Assembly (NCBI RefSeq): GCF_040147005.1
Contig: NZ_JAMSHO010000001.1
Coordinates: 1,178,001 to 1,242,000 of the forward strand
Source of the DNA: Halomonas sp. H10-9-1
GTDB taxonomy: Bacteria; Pseudomonadota; Gammaproteobacteria; Pseudomonadales; Halomonadaceae
Direction of reading: 5' to 3'
DNA: 64,000 bases
A program made the position numbers and the translations under genes. Below the pieces are notes generated by a model, which saw nothing but the letters and a program-made list of their open reading frames with translations, had not been told where the DNA came from and made no database searches. Below, piece by piece: positions 7,618-16,785 of this stretch (positions within the stretch are counted from its first letter, which is position 1; every line of letters begins with the position of its first letter).

Positions 7618-9411
7618 ATGACTCCCTTCGCCGCCCCCGTCCGCGACCTCCGCTTCGTGCTCGAGGAACTGCTCGAGCACGGCTCGCTCTCGCTACCCGG
7701 CTTCGAGGAGGCCAGCCCCGACCTGGTGGAGGCCGTGCTGGAGGAGGCGGCGAAGCTCGCCGGTGAGGTATGGGCGCCGCTCAATGCCAGCGGCGACCGC
7801 CAGGGGTGCGCCCGGCGCGACGATGGTGGCGTCAGCGTACCCGACGGCTTTATCGAGGCCTATCAGGCCTACGCCGAGGGTGGCTGGAACGGCATCGGCG
7901 TCTCCGAGGCGCTGGGTGGTCAGGGGCTGCCCGAGGTCGTAGCAAGCTCGGTCCAGGAGATGCTCCACGGCGCCAACATGGCGCTGGGCCTGTGCCCGAT
8001 GCTGACCGCCGGTGCCATCGAAGCGCTGGCCCACCACGGTAGCGACGAGCAGCAGGCGACCTACCTGCCGAAGCTGGTCGAGGGCACCTGGACCGGCACC
8101 ATGAACCTCACCGAGCCCCAGGCCGGCTCGGACCTCTCCAAGGTGCGCACCCGCGCCGTGCCCCAGGAGGATGGCAGCTACCGGCTCTTCGGCCAGAAGA
8201 TCTTCATTACCTGGGGCGAGCACGACGCCGCCGAGAACATCATCCACCTGGTGCTGGCGCGCAAGCCCGATGCCCCCGAGGGCAACAAGGGCATCTCGCT
8301 GTTCCTGGTGCCCAAGTTCCTGGTCAACGAGGACGGCTCGCTGGGCAGCCGCAATGACGTCACCTGCGCCTCCATCGAGCACAAGCTGGGCATCCACGGC
8401 TCGCCCACCTGCACCCTCGCCTTCGGCGAGAACGACGGCGCCACCGGCTACTTGGTGGGCGAGGAGGGGCGCGGCCTCAACCACATGTTCACCATGATGA
8501 ACGAGGCGCGCCACAAGGTGGGCATCCAGGGTATCGGCGTGGCCGAGCGCGCCTGCCAGCACGCCTTCGCCTACGCCCTGGAGCGTACCCAGGGGCGCAG
8601 CCCGCGCTCCGGTCGCAGCGACTGCACCATCAGTGACCACCTGGATGTGCGCCGCATGCTGCTCTCCATGCGGGCGCGCACCGATGCCCTGCGGGCGCTC
8701 GCCCTCTACTGCGCCGCCCAGCTCGACGTGGCCCGCCACGCCGCCGATGATGACGAGCGCAAGGCGGCCCAGGCGCGGGTCGACGTGCTGATCCCGGTGG
8801 TCAAGGCCTTCTCCACCGACCAGGCAGTGGAGATCGCCTCGCTGGGGGTTCAGGTCCACGGCGGCATGGGCTTCATCGAGGAGACCGGCGCCGCCCAACT
8901 GCTGCGCGATGCGCGAATCGCCCCGATCTACGAGGGCACCAACGGCATTCAGGCGCTGGACCTGGCGGGGCGGAAACTGCAGCGCGACGGCGGTGCGGCC
9001 CTCGAGGGCCTGATCGATAAAGTGGAAGCCACCGCCGCGGAGCTCGAGGCGAGTGCCGAACACGTCGAGCTCGGCAGGAGCCTGGCCGGGGGTGCCGCCG
9101 ACCTGCGTGCCGCCATGGTGGCGGTGCTGGAGGCGGGTGCCGACCCCGAGAGTGGCGCCGATGCCGTCCAGGCCTACGCGACTCCCTTCCTGAATCTCGC
9201 CGGTCACGTGCTGTGCGCCTGGCAGATGGGACGGGCGGCCCTCAAGGCCAGTGCCGCCCAGGCCAGCGGCAGTCAAGAGCCGTTCTACTCGGCCAAGCGC
9301 CAGAGTGCCGACTATGCTATCCGTCAGTGGCTGCCGTTGGGCCGCGCCCAGCGTGCGGTGATCGAGGCCGGCATGGCGAGCCTGGCAGCCTTCGACGCCA
9401 CCCCCCACTGA
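7618..9411 (+). CDS. Acyl-CoA dehydrogenase with C-terminal extension (DmdC/FadE-like)
   Basis: 597-residue FAD acyl-CoA dehydrogenase, oxidising acyl-CoA to 2-enoyl-CoA. It contains MNLTEPQAGSDLSKVRTRA (FAD/substrate loop), GEEGRGLNHMFTMMNEAR, VQVHGGMGFIEETGAAQ and IYEGTNGIQALDLAGRK, which holds the catalytic Glu. At about 600 residues it belongs to the long group with an extra C-terminal domain that includes 3-methylmercaptopropionyl-CoA dehydrogenases (DmdC), as opposed to the 380-residue type. It begins a same-strand series with acyl-CoA synthetase, 3-hydroxyacyl-CoA dehydrogenase and enoyl-CoA hydratase genes. The native chain may be fatty acid or methylthio-propionyl; sequence alone does not decide. 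Confidence 0.85.
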   Translation: MTPFAAPVRDLRFVLEELLEHGSLSLPGFEEASPDLVEAVLEEAAKLAGEVWAPLNASGDRQGCARRDDGGVSVPDGFIEAYQAYAEGGWNGIGVSEALGGQGLPEVVASSVQEMLHGANMALGLCPMLTAGAIEALAHHGSDEQQATYLPKLVEGTWTGTMNLTEPQAGSDLSKVRTRAVPQEDGSYRLFGQKIFITWGEHDAAENIIHLVLARKPDAPEGNKGISLFLVPKFLVNEDGSLGSRNDVTCASIEHKLGIHGSPTCTLAFGENDGATGYLVGEEGRGLNHMFTMMNEARHKVGIQGIGVAERACQHAFAYALERTQGRSPRSGRSDCTISDHLDVRRMLLSMRARTDALRALALYCAAQLDVARHAADDDERKAAQARVDVLIPVVKAFSTDQAVEIASLGVQVHGGMGFIEETGAAQLLRDARIAPIYEGTNGIQALDLAGRKLQRDGGAALEGLIDKVEATAAELEASAEHVELGRSLAGGAADLRAAMVAVLEAGADPESGADAVQAYATPFLNLAGHVLCAWQMGRAALKASAAQASGSQEPFYSAKRQSADYAIRQWLPLGRAQRAVIEAGMASLAAFDATPH

Positions 9412-9426
9412 TTCCCGCTTCGATTC

Positions 9427-9456
9427 GCCGCCGGCCCTGCGCCGGCGGCCTCCTTT
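9427..9456 (+). terminator. Hairpin between acyl-CoA dehydrogenase and synthetase genes
   Basis: A 9-bp perfect stem (GCCGCCGGC) with loop CCTGC, followed by CTCCTTTC. It could be a weak or partial terminator, or an mRNA-stabilising loop, separating the first gene from the rest of the acyl-CoA cluster. Confidence 0.45.
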
Positions 9457-9504
9457 CGGTCCACGAATTCTTCCATGGCCAAGCGCCAGATCACGGAGCC
9501 TCCC

Positions 9505-11136
9505 ATGAGCCAGAGCATCTTCGAACAGGGCCTGCCGCAGACGCCGGCCAACCACGTGGCGCTCTCGCCGCTGACCTTTATCGAGCGTACCGCCTCGGTC
9601 TATCCGGACTACCCGGCGGTGGTCCACGGCGAGATCCGTCGCGACTGGGGTACCACCTGGGAGCGCTGCCGCCGGCTCGCCTCTGCGCTTGCGAAGCGCG
9701 GCATCCAGCCGGGCGAGACGGTGGCCGCCATGCTGCCCAACGTACCGGCGATGTTCGAGGCCCACTTCGGCGTGCCGCTGGCAGGCTGCGTGCTCAACAC
9801 CCTGAATATCCGCCTGGATGCCGAAGCGATCGCCTACATGCTGGAGCACGGCGAGGCGAAGGCAATCCTGGTTGACCCCGAGTTCAGTGATGTCATCGAG
9901 GAGGCGGTGGCGAAGCTGGACGACAAGCCGCTGATCATCGATGTGGCGGACCCCGAATTCATGCCCGAGGGGCGTGCCATCGGCGAGCTGGAGTACGAGG
10001 CGCTGATCGCCGAGGGTGACCCGGCCCACCCTTACCGGCTGCCCGAGGACGAGTGGCAGGCGATCTCGCTGAACTACACCTCGGGGACCACCGGCAAGCC
10101 CAAGGGGGTGGTCTACCATCACCGCGGTGCCTACCTGAACGCCACCAGCAACATCCTGGTGTGGGCGATGCCCCACCATCCGGTCTACCTGTGGACCCTG
10201 CCGATGTTCCACTGCAACGGCTGGTGCTTCCCCTGGACCATCGCCGCCGCCGCCGGCACCAATGTCTGCCTGCGCAAGGTGGAGCCGAAGAAGGTGATGG
10301 ACCTGATCGCCGACGAGGGTGTGACCCACTTCAGCGGCGCGCCCATCGTGCTCAACGGCCTGGTCAATCTGCCCGCCGAGGACAAGCGCGACTTCGATCA
10401 CCCGGTGAAGGTCACCACCGCGGGTGCGGCACCGCCTGCCTCGGTGATTGCCGGCGTCGAGAAGCTCGGCATCGACGTGACCCACGTCTACGGCCTCACC
10501 GAGGTCTATGGTCCGGTCACCTCCTGCGCCTGGCGCGAGGCCTGGAATGAGCTGCCCATGGAGGAGCGAGCCAAGCTCAAGTCTCGCCAGGGGGTGCGCT
10601 ACCACATGCTGGAGGCGCTCTGCGTGGCCGATCCCAACACCCTGGAACCGGTGCCCAAGGATGGTCAGACCATCGGCGAGATCCTGATGCGCGGCAACAA
10701 CGTGATGAAGGGCTACCTCAAGAACGCGGCGGCCACCGAACAGGCGCTCGAAGGCGGCTGGTACCATACCGGCGACCTGGCCGTGTGGCATGCGGACGGC
10801 TACATCGAGATCAAGGACCGCTCCAAGGACATCATCATCTCCGGCGGCGAGAACATCTCCACCATCGAGGTGGAGGATTGCATCTACTCGCACCCGGCGG
10901 TGGAAGAGGCCGCGGTGGTGGCCAAGCCCGACGAGAAGTGGGGCGAGACCCCCTGTGCCTTCGTCAAGCTGAAGGTCGGTTACGGCGAGGTCACCGAGCA
11001 GGAAATCATCGACCATTGCCGGACGCACCTGGCGCACTTCAAGGCGCCCAGGACGGTGGTCTTTACCGAGTTGCCCAAGACCTCCACCGGCAAGATACAG
11101 AAGTTCGTGCTGCGCGACGAAGCGCGCAAGCAATAA
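9505..11136 (+). CDS. Acyl-CoA synthetase, AMP-forming (DmdB-like)
   Basis: 543-residue acyl-adenylate-forming ligase: carboxylate + ATP + CoA to acyl-CoA. Visible motifs are the P-loop-like [16 protein letters not shown] (A3), [13 protein letters not shown] (A5), [36 protein letters not shown] (A7-A8, cited from about residue 415), and the catalytic-lysine region TSTGKIQKF at the C-terminus. The whole resembles the medium-chain/methylmercaptopropionate CoA ligase group (DmdB). The start at 9505 follows GGAGCCTCCC; an upstream in-frame ATG at 9475 is less likely. The product would be the substrate of the preceding dehydrogenase. Confidence 0.87.
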   Translation: MSQSIFEQGLPQTPANHVALSPLTFIERTASVYPDYPAVVHGEIRRDWGTTWERCRRLASALAKRGIQPGETVAAMLPNVPAMFEAHFGVPLAGCVLNTLNIRLDAEAIAYMLEHGEAKAILVDPEFSDVIEEAVAKLDDKPLIIDVADPEFMPEGRAIGELEYEALIAEGDPAHPYRLPEDEWQAISLNYTSGTTGKPKGVVYHHRGAYLNATSNILVWAMPHHPVYLWTLPMFHCNGWCFPWTIAAAAGTNVCLRKVEPKKVMDLIADEGVTHFSGAPIVLNGLVNLPAEDKRDFDHPVKVTTAGAAPPASVIAGVEKLGIDVTHVYGLTEVYGPVTSCAWREAWNELPMEERAKLKSRQGVRYHMLEALCVADPNTLEPVPKDGQTIGEILMRGNNVMKGYLKNAAATEQALEGGWYHTGDLAVWHADGYIEIKDRSKDIIISGGENISTIEVEDCIYSHPAVEEAAVVAKPDEKWGETPCAFVKLKVGYGEVTEQEIIDHCRTHLAHFKAPRTVVFTELPKTSTGKIQKFVLRDEARKQ

Positions 11137-11169
11137 TTGCCCAGCCCAAAAAACCAAGGAGAGAGTGCA

Positions 11170-12018
11170 ATGAGTGAGCAAGCGATCGGCGTGGTGGGTG
11201 CCGGCACCATGGGGCAGGGCATCGCCCAGGTACTGATCCAGAGCGGCTTCGCCGTCAAGCTCTATGACGTGGCCGACGAGCAGCTTCAGCGCGCCCGCGG
11301 GGCCATCGACAGGGGGTTGGGCAAACTGGTGGCCAAGGACAGGCTCGCGGAAGCCGACAAGGACGCCGCCCTGGCGCGCCTGGATGCCTCCACGGCACTG
11401 GATGCCCTGCGCGACTGCGAGGTGATCATCGAGGCCGCCCCCGAGCAGCCGGCGCTCAAGGAGAAGCTATTCCGCGACCTGAGCCGTCTGACCCACGACG
11501 CCATCCTGGCCTCCAACACATCCTCGCTGTCGCTGACCCGGCTGGCCGCGGTGTGCGAACGCCCCGAGCGGGTGATCGGCATGCACTTCTTCAATCCGGT
11601 GCCGGTGCTCAAGCTGGTCGAGGTGATTCGCGCCGAGCAGACCTCTGATGCCACCGTGGCGCGCATCGAAGCGCTCACCGAGGCCTTGGGCAAGACCGCC
11701 GTCGCCATCGGCGACTCTCCGGGGTTCGCGGTCAACCGCCTGCTGGTGCCGATGATCAACGAGGCGGCCTTCCTGCTCCAGGAGGGCGTGGCCAGCGCCG
11801 CGGACATCGACGCATCCATGCAACTGGGCGCCGCCCACCCCATGGGCCCGCTGGCGCTGGGTGACCTGATCGGCCTGGACGTCTGCCTCTCGATCATGGA
11901 GGTGTTGCAGGAGGGCTTCGGCGATCCCAAGTATCGCCCCTGCCCGCTGCTCAGGCGCATGGTGGCTGCCGGCTATCTGGGGCGCAAGAGCGGCCGCGGC
12001 TTCCATAGCTACGCCTGA
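11170..12018 (+). CDS. 3-hydroxyacyl-CoA dehydrogenase (PaaH/Hbd type)
   Basis: 282-residue NAD-dependent 3-hydroxybutyryl/3-hydroxyacyl-CoA dehydrogenase. The N-terminal Rossmann motif is GVVGAGTMGQGIAQVL. SNTSSLSLTRLA is the conserved substrate loop. GMHFFNPVPVLKLVEV contains the catalytic His, and GFAVNRLLVPMINEA begins the dimerisation domain. The length is that of the single-domain PaaH/Hbd enzymes, not the fused FadB type. The ATG follows AAGGAGAG. It lies 33 bases after the synthetase gene and probably belongs to the same transcript. Confidence 0.9.
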   Translation: MSEQAIGVVGAGTMGQGIAQVLIQSGFAVKLYDVADEQLQRARGAIDRGLGKLVAKDRLAEADKDAALARLDASTALDALRDCEVIIEAAPEQPALKEKLFRDLSRLTHDAILASNTSSLSLTRLAAVCERPERVIGMHFFNPVPVLKLVEVIRAEQTSDATVARIEALTEALGKTAVAIGDSPGFAVNRLLVPMINEAAFLLQEGVASAADIDASMQLGAAHPMGPLALGDLIGLDVCLSIMEVLQEGFGDPKYRPCPLLRRMVAAGYLGRKSGRGFHSYA

Positions 12019-12134
12019 TCCGGCTCCGACAAAAGAGGGGATTGCCGCCCAACCAAGCGTTCGCTAGGGTTGGGCGGTATCATCGCTGATAGCGCTACAA
12101 CCCCGTCCTAACAATCATCCCAGAGGAGCCTCCC

Positions 12135-12929
12135 ATGAGCGAGACACTGATCGATGTGGTAGACAACGCCGGCATCGTGCGCCTGACCATCAACCGTCCC
12201 AAGGCACTCAACGCCCTGAACAGCGCCGTGCTGGCGGAGCTGGAGCGCGTGCTGGCGGAGCTGGAGCGCGTGCTGGCGGGCCTGGAGGGTCGCGAGGACC
12301 TGCGTGCCGTGGTCATCACCGGCGCCGGCGAGAAGTCCTTCGTGGCCGGCGCCGATATCGCCGAGATGCGCGAGAAGACCCCGGAACAGGCCCGCGACTT
12401 CGCCCGCCAGGCGCTGGATACCTTCAAGCGCCTGGAGACCCTGCCGGTGCCCACCGTGGCGCTGGTCAACGGCTTCTGCCTGGGCGGCGGCTGCGAGCTG
12501 GCGCTGGCCTGCGACTGGGCGGTGGCCAGCGACAACGCCATCTTCGGCCAGCCCGAGGTGCTGCTCGGCGTGATCCCCGGTTTCGGCGGCACCCAGCGGC
12601 TGCCGCGCCGCGTAGGCCCGGCCATGGCCCTGGACCTCTGCACCACCGGACGCAAGATCGACGCCGCCGAGGCGCTGCGCATTGGCCTGGTCAACCGGGT
12701 GATGCCCCAGGCCGAGCTCGAGGGCTACGTGGAGGAGCTGGCCAAGCAGCTCGGCGGCAACGGCCCTCAGTCGGTGCGTGCCGCCAAGCAGGCGATCCAC
12801 GACGGCATGGGCCAGGAGCTGGACAGCGCCCTGGCGCTGGAGAATGCTCTGTTCGCCTTCTGCTTCGCCGGCGGCGAGCAGACCGAGGGCATGAACGCCT
12901 TCGTCGAGAAGCGCAAGCCGAACTTCTGA
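12135..12929 (+). CDS. Enoyl-CoA hydratase (crotonase family)
   Basis: 264-residue crotonase-fold enzyme hydrating 2-enoyl-CoA. The oxyanion-hole segments are KSFVAGADIAEM and GFCLGGGCELALACD. QPEVLLGVIPGFGGTQRLPR carries a catalytic Glu. The length is normal except that seven residues (LAELERV) near residues 32-45 occur twice in tandem, from a 21-base duplication in the DNA. It completes the beta-oxidation set with the three genes upstream and ends before a clear terminator. RBS AGAGGAG precedes the ATG. Confidence 0.9.
   Translation: MSETLIDVVDNAGIVRLTINRPKALNALNSAVLAELERVLAELERVLAGLEGREDLRAVVITGAGEKSFVAGADIAEMREKTPEQARDFARQALDTFKRLETLPVPTVALVNGFCLGGGCELALACDWAVASDNAIFGQPEVLLGVIPGFGGTQRLPRRVGPAMALDLCTTGRKIDAAEALRIGLVNRVMPQAELEGYVEELAKQLGGNGPQSVRAAKQAIHDGMGQELDSALALENALFAFCFAGGEQTEGMNAFVEKRKPNF
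12228..12287 (+). repeat. 21-bp tandem duplication inside the enoyl-CoA hydratase gene
   Basis: The unit GTGCTGGCGGAGCTGGAGCG(C) occurs at 12228-12248 and again, identical, at 12249-12269, followed by a degenerate third copy at 12270-12287. It is in frame and lengthens one helix by seven residues (two turns). Confidence 0.9.
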
Positions 12930-12955
12930 TTCCTCAGTGTTTCTGCGCGTGACGG

Positions 12956-12991
12956 CCGGCCGTGGCAGCGATGCCACGGCCGGGTTGTTTT
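12956..12991 (+). terminator. Rho-independent terminator of the acyl-CoA cluster
   Basis: A 12-bp perfect stem (CCGGCCGTGGCA) with tetraloop GCGA, followed by GTTGTTTT. It stands 27 bases after the hydratase stop. Confidence 0.85.
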
Positions 12992-13111
12992 GTCACCCCA
13001 TGCCACGCCGAGGGGGAGGCGGCCGATCAGGCCGCATAGCCACGGGGCTGGTCCATATCGGCGACTCTCCCTGGGGCGTCGGACGCGTGAGGCACAGCAG
13101 GTCGCGCGGCC

Positions 13112-13537
13112 TCACTTGGCGAACAGCTGGCCCATGTCCTTGAACGCCTTGAACTCCAGAGCGTTACCGCAGGGGTCGAGCAGGAACATGGTGGCCTGCT
13201 CGCCCACCTGACCCTGGAAGCGCACATAGGGTTCAATCACGAACGCGGTGCCGCGCTCACGCAGCCGCTTGGCGAGCGCCTCCCAGTCGTCCCAGCCGAG
13301 CACCACGCCGAAGTGGGGCACCGGCACGTCATGGCCGTCCACGGCGTTGGTGTGGGCATTGTCCTGGTAGGGCATCTTCGGGTGCTCGTGGATCACCAGC
13401 TGGTGGCCGAAGAAGTCGAAGTCCACCCAGTGGTCGCTGGAGCGACCCTCCTCGAGGCCGAACACCTCGCCATAGAAGGCGCGTGCCGCGGGCAGGTCAT
13501 GGACGGGAATCGCCAGGTGGAAGGGGGCAAGGCTCAT
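13112..13537 (-). CDS. VOC-family protein
   Basis: 141-residue vicinal-oxygen-chelate protein beginning [27 protein letters not shown], with a metal-ligand His in the first strand and a final module [18 protein letters not shown] with the ligand Glu. It resembles uncharacterised glyoxalase-like proteins with a [16 protein letters not shown] segment. Substrate unknown. It lies downstream of the peroxiredoxin gene on the same strand with a 46-base gap and may be co-transcribed with it. Confidence 0.82.
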   Translation of the reverse strand: MSLAPFHLAIPVHDLPAARAFYGEVFGLEEGRSSDHWVDFDFFGHQLVIHEHPKMPYQDNAHTNAVDGHDVPVPHFGVVLGWDDWEALAKRLRERGTAFVIEPYVRFQGQVGEQATMFLLDPCGNALEFKAFKDMGQLFAK

Positions 13538-13583
13538 GGCAGTCTCCTCTTGCGTGGAAGGGGCGAGGCAGGGCAGTCCTGCC

Positions 13584-14060
13584 TTACAGCTGGGCCAGCA
13601 GGGTCTCGGCGCTGCTCTGGTCGACCCCCTTCTCGTCGATGCCCAGGTATGTCACCACGCCGTCGTCGAGGAGCATGGCGAAGCGCTGGCAGCGGGTGCC
13701 CATGCCGGCGGCGCTGGCGTCCTTCTCCAGCCCCAGCGCCCGAGTGAGCTCGGCGTTGCCATCGGCCAGCATGGTGATGGCCTGAGCATTCTGGTCCCGC
13801 TGCCAGGCGCCCATCACGAAGGCGTCGTTCACCGCCAGGCAGGCGATGGCGTCGACCCCCTTGGCGAAGATCTTGTCGGCATTGACCACGAAGCCCGGCA
13901 TGTGGGTGTTGGAGCAGCCGGGAGTGAAGGCGCCGGGTACCGCGAACAGCACCACCTTGCGGCCGGCGAAGAAGTTGCCGGTGCTGAGGTCCTCGGGGCC
14001 ATCGGGGCCGTTGGTCTTGATGGTGACGTCGGGGAACCGGTCGCCGGTGGCAATCGTCAT
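13584..14060 (-). CDS. Peroxiredoxin (Prx5/AhpE-like, atypical 2-Cys or 1-Cys)
   Basis: 158-residue thiol peroxidase. The peroxidatic motif [16 protein letters not shown] places the reactive cysteine at Cys49 in the TPxCS context characteristic of Prx5 enzymes. [16 protein letters not shown] is the family's conserved mid segment. A further cysteine ([13 protein letters not shown]) may or may not resolve. It reduces hydroperoxides in the cytoplasm, usually with glutathione/glutaredoxin. The start at 14060 follows a GGAAG site on its strand. It is divergent from the alcohol dehydrogenase gene. Confidence 0.9.
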   Translation of the reverse strand: MTIATGDRFPDVTIKTNGPDGPEDLSTGNFFAGRKVVLFAVPGAFTPGCSNTHMPGFVVNADKIFAKGVDAIACLAVNDAFVMGAWQRDQNAQAITMLADGNAELTRALGLEKDASAAGMGTRCQRFAMLLDDGVVTYLGIDEKGVDQSSAETLLAQL

Positions 14061-14247
14061 GGGGTACTTCCTTCTTCTGATGAAAGGGTGGGATACCGCG
14101 ACTCGCCAGTCTGCCTCGACCAGGCGGAGAACACCAAACACCGCCTTTCACGCTTGGCCGGCCACTCCTTGATGTCTGTCATGGTGGAATCGCGTTTGCC
14201 TGCTATAGCTGTAGGGGTCACCCTTCCTCGCCATCCAGGAGTCCGCC

Positions 14248-15327
14248 ATGCCCGCCATGATGAAAGCCGCCGTCTTCGTCGAGCCCGGCCGCATTGAGAT
14301 CGATGACCGCCCGATCCCCGACATCGGCCCCAACGACGCCCTGATCCGGGTGACCACCACCACCATCTGCGGCACTGACGTGCATATCCTCAAGGGCGAG
14401 TACCCGGTGGAGAAGGGGCTCATCGTGGGCCACGAGCCGGTGGGGGTGATCGAGAAGCTCGGGGCCAACGTCCAGGGCTATCGGGAGGGTCAGCGAGTGA
14501 TCGCCGGCGCCATATGCCCGAGCTTCACCTCCTACGCCTGCCAGGACGGCTGCAGCTCCCAGGACGGCGGCCACCACGCCCACGGCTACAAGCCCATGGG
14601 TGGCTGGCGCTTCGGCAATACCATCGACGGTGCCCAGGCCGAGTACCTGCGGGTGCCGGATGCCCAGGCCAACCTCTCTCCGGTGCCCGACGGTCTCACC
14701 GATGACCAGGTGCTGATGTGCCCGGACATCATGTCCACCGGCTTCGCCGGGGCGGAGTCGGCCAACATCAAGATCGGCGACAGCGTGGCGGTGTTCGCCC
14801 AGGGCCCCATCGGCCTGTGCGCCACCGCCGGCGCCAGGCTGCGCGGCGCGGGGCTGATCATCGCCGTGGATGGCGTCGACGAGCGCCTCGAGATGGCCAG
14901 GAAGATGGGTGCCGACGTCACCCTCAACTTCCGCCAGGTGGACGTGGTGGACGAGATCCGCAAGCTCACCGGCGGACGCGGGGTGGACGCCTCCATCGAG
15001 GCGCTGGGGCTGCAGCAGACCTTCGAGCAGGCGCTGCGGGTCATCAAGCCCGGCGGCACCCTGTCGAGCCTCGGGGTCTACTCCGAGAACCTGAGCATCC
15101 CGCTGGACGCCTTCTGCGCGGGCCTGGGTGATCACCGCATCGTCACTTCGCTCTGCCCCGGCGGCAAGGAGCGCATGCGCCGGCTGATGCAAATCATCGA
15201 CAGCGGCCGCCTGGATCTCGGCCCCATGGTCACCCACCGCTATCCGCTGGAGAAGATCGTCGACGCCTACGACCTCTTCTCCCACCAGCGCGACGGCGTC
15301 CTCAAGATCGCCCTGGAGGTCTCTTGA
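14248..15327 (+). CDS. Zn-dependent NAD(P) alcohol dehydrogenase (secondary-ADH type)
   Basis: 359-residue medium-chain dehydrogenase. The catalytic zinc ligands are Cys41 (ICGTDVH), His62 (GHEPVG) and Asp160 (LMCPDIMSTGF), the Cys-His-Asp set of Clostridium beijerinckii and Thermoanaerobacter secondary alcohol dehydrogenases. The usual four-cysteine structural zinc lobe is absent or altered, as in those enzymes; AICPSFTSYACQDGCSSQ stands in its place. The C-terminal SLCPGGKERMRRLM also matches that group. It probably interconverts secondary alcohols and ketones or aldehydes; direction and substrate are unknown. RBS AGGAG precedes the ATG. A terminator follows. Confidence 0.87.
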   Translation: MPAMMKAAVFVEPGRIEIDDRPIPDIGPNDALIRVTTTTICGTDVHILKGEYPVEKGLIVGHEPVGVIEKLGANVQGYREGQRVIAGAICPSFTSYACQDGCSSQDGGHHAHGYKPMGGWRFGNTIDGAQAEYLRVPDAQANLSPVPDGLTDDQVLMCPDIMSTGFAGAESANIKIGDSVAVFAQGPIGLCATAGARLRGAGLIIAVDGVDERLEMARKMGADVTLNFRQVDVVDEIRKLTGGRGVDASIEALGLQQTFEQALRVIKPGGTLSSLGVYSENLSIPLDAFCAGLGDHRIVTSLCPGGKERMRRLMQIIDSGRLDLGPMVTHRYPLEKIVDAYDLFSHQRDGVLKIALEVS

Positions 15328-15343
15328 GGTTCGCTACTCCCCG

Positions 15344-15375
15344 GCCGGGCGGAATGTTCCGCCCGGCAATCCTTT
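15344..15375 (+). terminator. Terminator of the alcohol dehydrogenase gene
   Basis: A perfect 11-bp inverted repeat (GCCGGGCGGAA) with almost no loop, followed by AATCCTTTAT, 16 bases after the stop. It marks the end of the GC-rich core block. Confidence 0.7.
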
Positions 15376-15883
15376 ATTCCCTGTCGGCAATGTCTCACAG
15401 GCCATATGGTGAATCGCTGACAGGGTGACTGGCGGATTGCGTAATCTGGACCAACGTTGACGGGTGATGCCGCAAATATGGGCATTATCGGTTAGGCTGC
15501 TGGCTAATGGTCCTTTGGGTAATGAGGTGCAGGGGCTTATGCCGCAGTCAGCGTCTTCCCTCGCGTCGTCGTCATGTTGCCTGTAGGAGCTCGATTTATC
15601 GGGCGAAGAGCCGCTATCGACCCATAGCTGCCATTAAGATGAAAAGCGCGCGCCTATGGACCGCCTCGCCGCTACTGGATTCCATGCTTTGGCAAATCGG
15701 AGCCGGAAGCAGTGATGAAGCTACTATCGATGAGGGGTTAAAGCGGACCGATGGCCAGCAGCCAATGCACATACCATCATGAGATGATCAATTTTTATCT
15801 CTTCCTGGTCAGTCGCAAAAATAGCGCTAAGTTACACTGAAGAATTGGTGCGAGATCATGGTATGACAGTCACGGAGAGCTGT
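15376..15883 (+). other. Gene-poor left boundary of the accessory island
   Basis: About 500 bases with falling GC and no convincing gene. A 91-codon open frame (15507-15782) has no ribosome-binding site and low-complexity Arg/Ser content and was not accepted. The stretch holds a REP-like palindromic element at 15581-15612 and the upstream region of the membrane protein gene. No tRNA or integrase remnant was recognised, so the mode of island insertion is not visible. Confidence 0.55.
15581..15612 (+). repeat. REP-like extragenic palindrome
   Basis: The motif CTGTAGGAGCTCGATTTATC and following GGGCGAAG resembles the GTAGGAGC-type REP elements of Pseudomonas and relatives, with a small CGAT-TT-ATCG palindrome at its centre. 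Only one copy is in this window, so repetition elsewhere in the genome is inferred. Confidence 0.35.
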
Positions 15884-16630
15884 ATGGAAGTTTTCAGCCA
15901 ATTCGACACGTACAGCCTGAAGGCACGTGTCTTCCCTGCTCTAATATCGGGCCTACCTACACTCGTTTTATTGTTCATGCTTGTACCTTGGGATCGCCTC
16001 GCTCTCTCCCAAGTGATCGCAGCCAGCATGGGCCTAGTGCTTATTTTTGCATTCGCCGACATGGCTAGGCACAAAGGGAAAAAGCTCCAAGAGCGTCTAG
16101 GAACGGGCGAAACGCCGAACCAATGGCACCGGGGAAACCCGGATGTTCCGGAAGCTTCGAAGGATCGGTACCGAAGCTTCATCGCCGAGCAGTTGGCGCT
16201 AACCGCACCTACACCCGAGGATGAGCAAAATTTTCCGAAGCGTTCCACCGATTTTTACCGGTCTGCTAACGCCTGGTTGCGCGAAGAAACACGCGATCAC
16301 ACTGCATACCCACTTCTCTTTGCTGAAAACATTACGTACGGTTTCCGCCGAAATCTCTCAGGCCTCAAGCCAATCGCTCTGGTGTGCAATCTGTTGGTAC
16401 TGCTTCTCTGTGTTGGAATATTGTACTTAGAACCAAGTTACTTTGTCGCGCTTCCAAATATGGGGGAAAAAATCTATCTGACCGTAGCCGCCGTATTTCT
16501 GCACTCTGCTTACTTAATGACCGCAGTTAACGAATCGGCAGTGAAAGAGGCCTCTCGAGCCTATGGCCGACAACTAATCCTGAGTTGTGAAGCACTGATT
16601 CGCTCCCACAAATCCAACATGACCAAGTAA
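15884..16630 (+). CDS. Four-helix membrane protein of unknown function, island-encoded
   Basis: 248-residue protein in the AT-rich island, not assigned to a named family. It has two close transmembrane helices near the N-terminus (about residues 15-35 and 38-60), a polar cytoplasmic-looking middle of about 100 residues, and a second helix pair (about 161-182 and 197-216) before a basic tail. The ATG at 15884 is preceded by GGAGAG at 15874-15879; the reading frame also contains earlier TTG and ATG codons without such a site. It is convergent with the E2-E1-JAB operon and separated from it by a decayed phospholipase gene. Membrane proteins of this layout occur as effectors beside CD-NTase or ubiquitin-like defence genes, so a pore or stress role is possible but unproven. 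Confidence 0.7.
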   Translation: MEVFSQFDTYSLKARVFPALISGLPTLVLLFMLVPWDRLALSQVIAASMGLVLIFAFADMARHKGKKLQERLGTGETPNQWHRGNPDVPEASKDRYRSFIAEQLALTAPTPEDEQNFPKRSTDFYRSANAWLREETRDHTAYPLLFAENITYGFRRNLSGLKPIALVCNLLVLLLCVGILYLEPSYFVALPNMGEKIYLTVAAVFLHSAYLMTAVNESAVKEASRAYGRQLILSCEALIRSHKSNMTK

Positions 16631-16785
16631 GGTGCGCCATGGCCGTACGCGATCACACGATGAGCTGCGGCCGATTTTGCCGTAGGTTCTTCAGCAAAGA
16701 GCCCTTGAAGGTCTTGCTGAACACTTTGCGCATGATGGTCTTCCGAATAACATTACGCAGAAACGGAACGGAGTTCGGCCAGCAC

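Noticed and set aside
7693..11181. Very long minus-strand open frame (1162 codons) opposite the acyl-CoA genes
   Set aside because: It is a GC-rich antisense shadow of two well-identified enzymes, rich in His, Gly, Gln and Arg, with no motif and no ribosome-binding site.
15507..15782. 91-codon plus-strand open frame in the island's left boundary
   Set aside because: No ribosome-binding site, overlaps a REP-like palindrome, and its composition does not look like protein.
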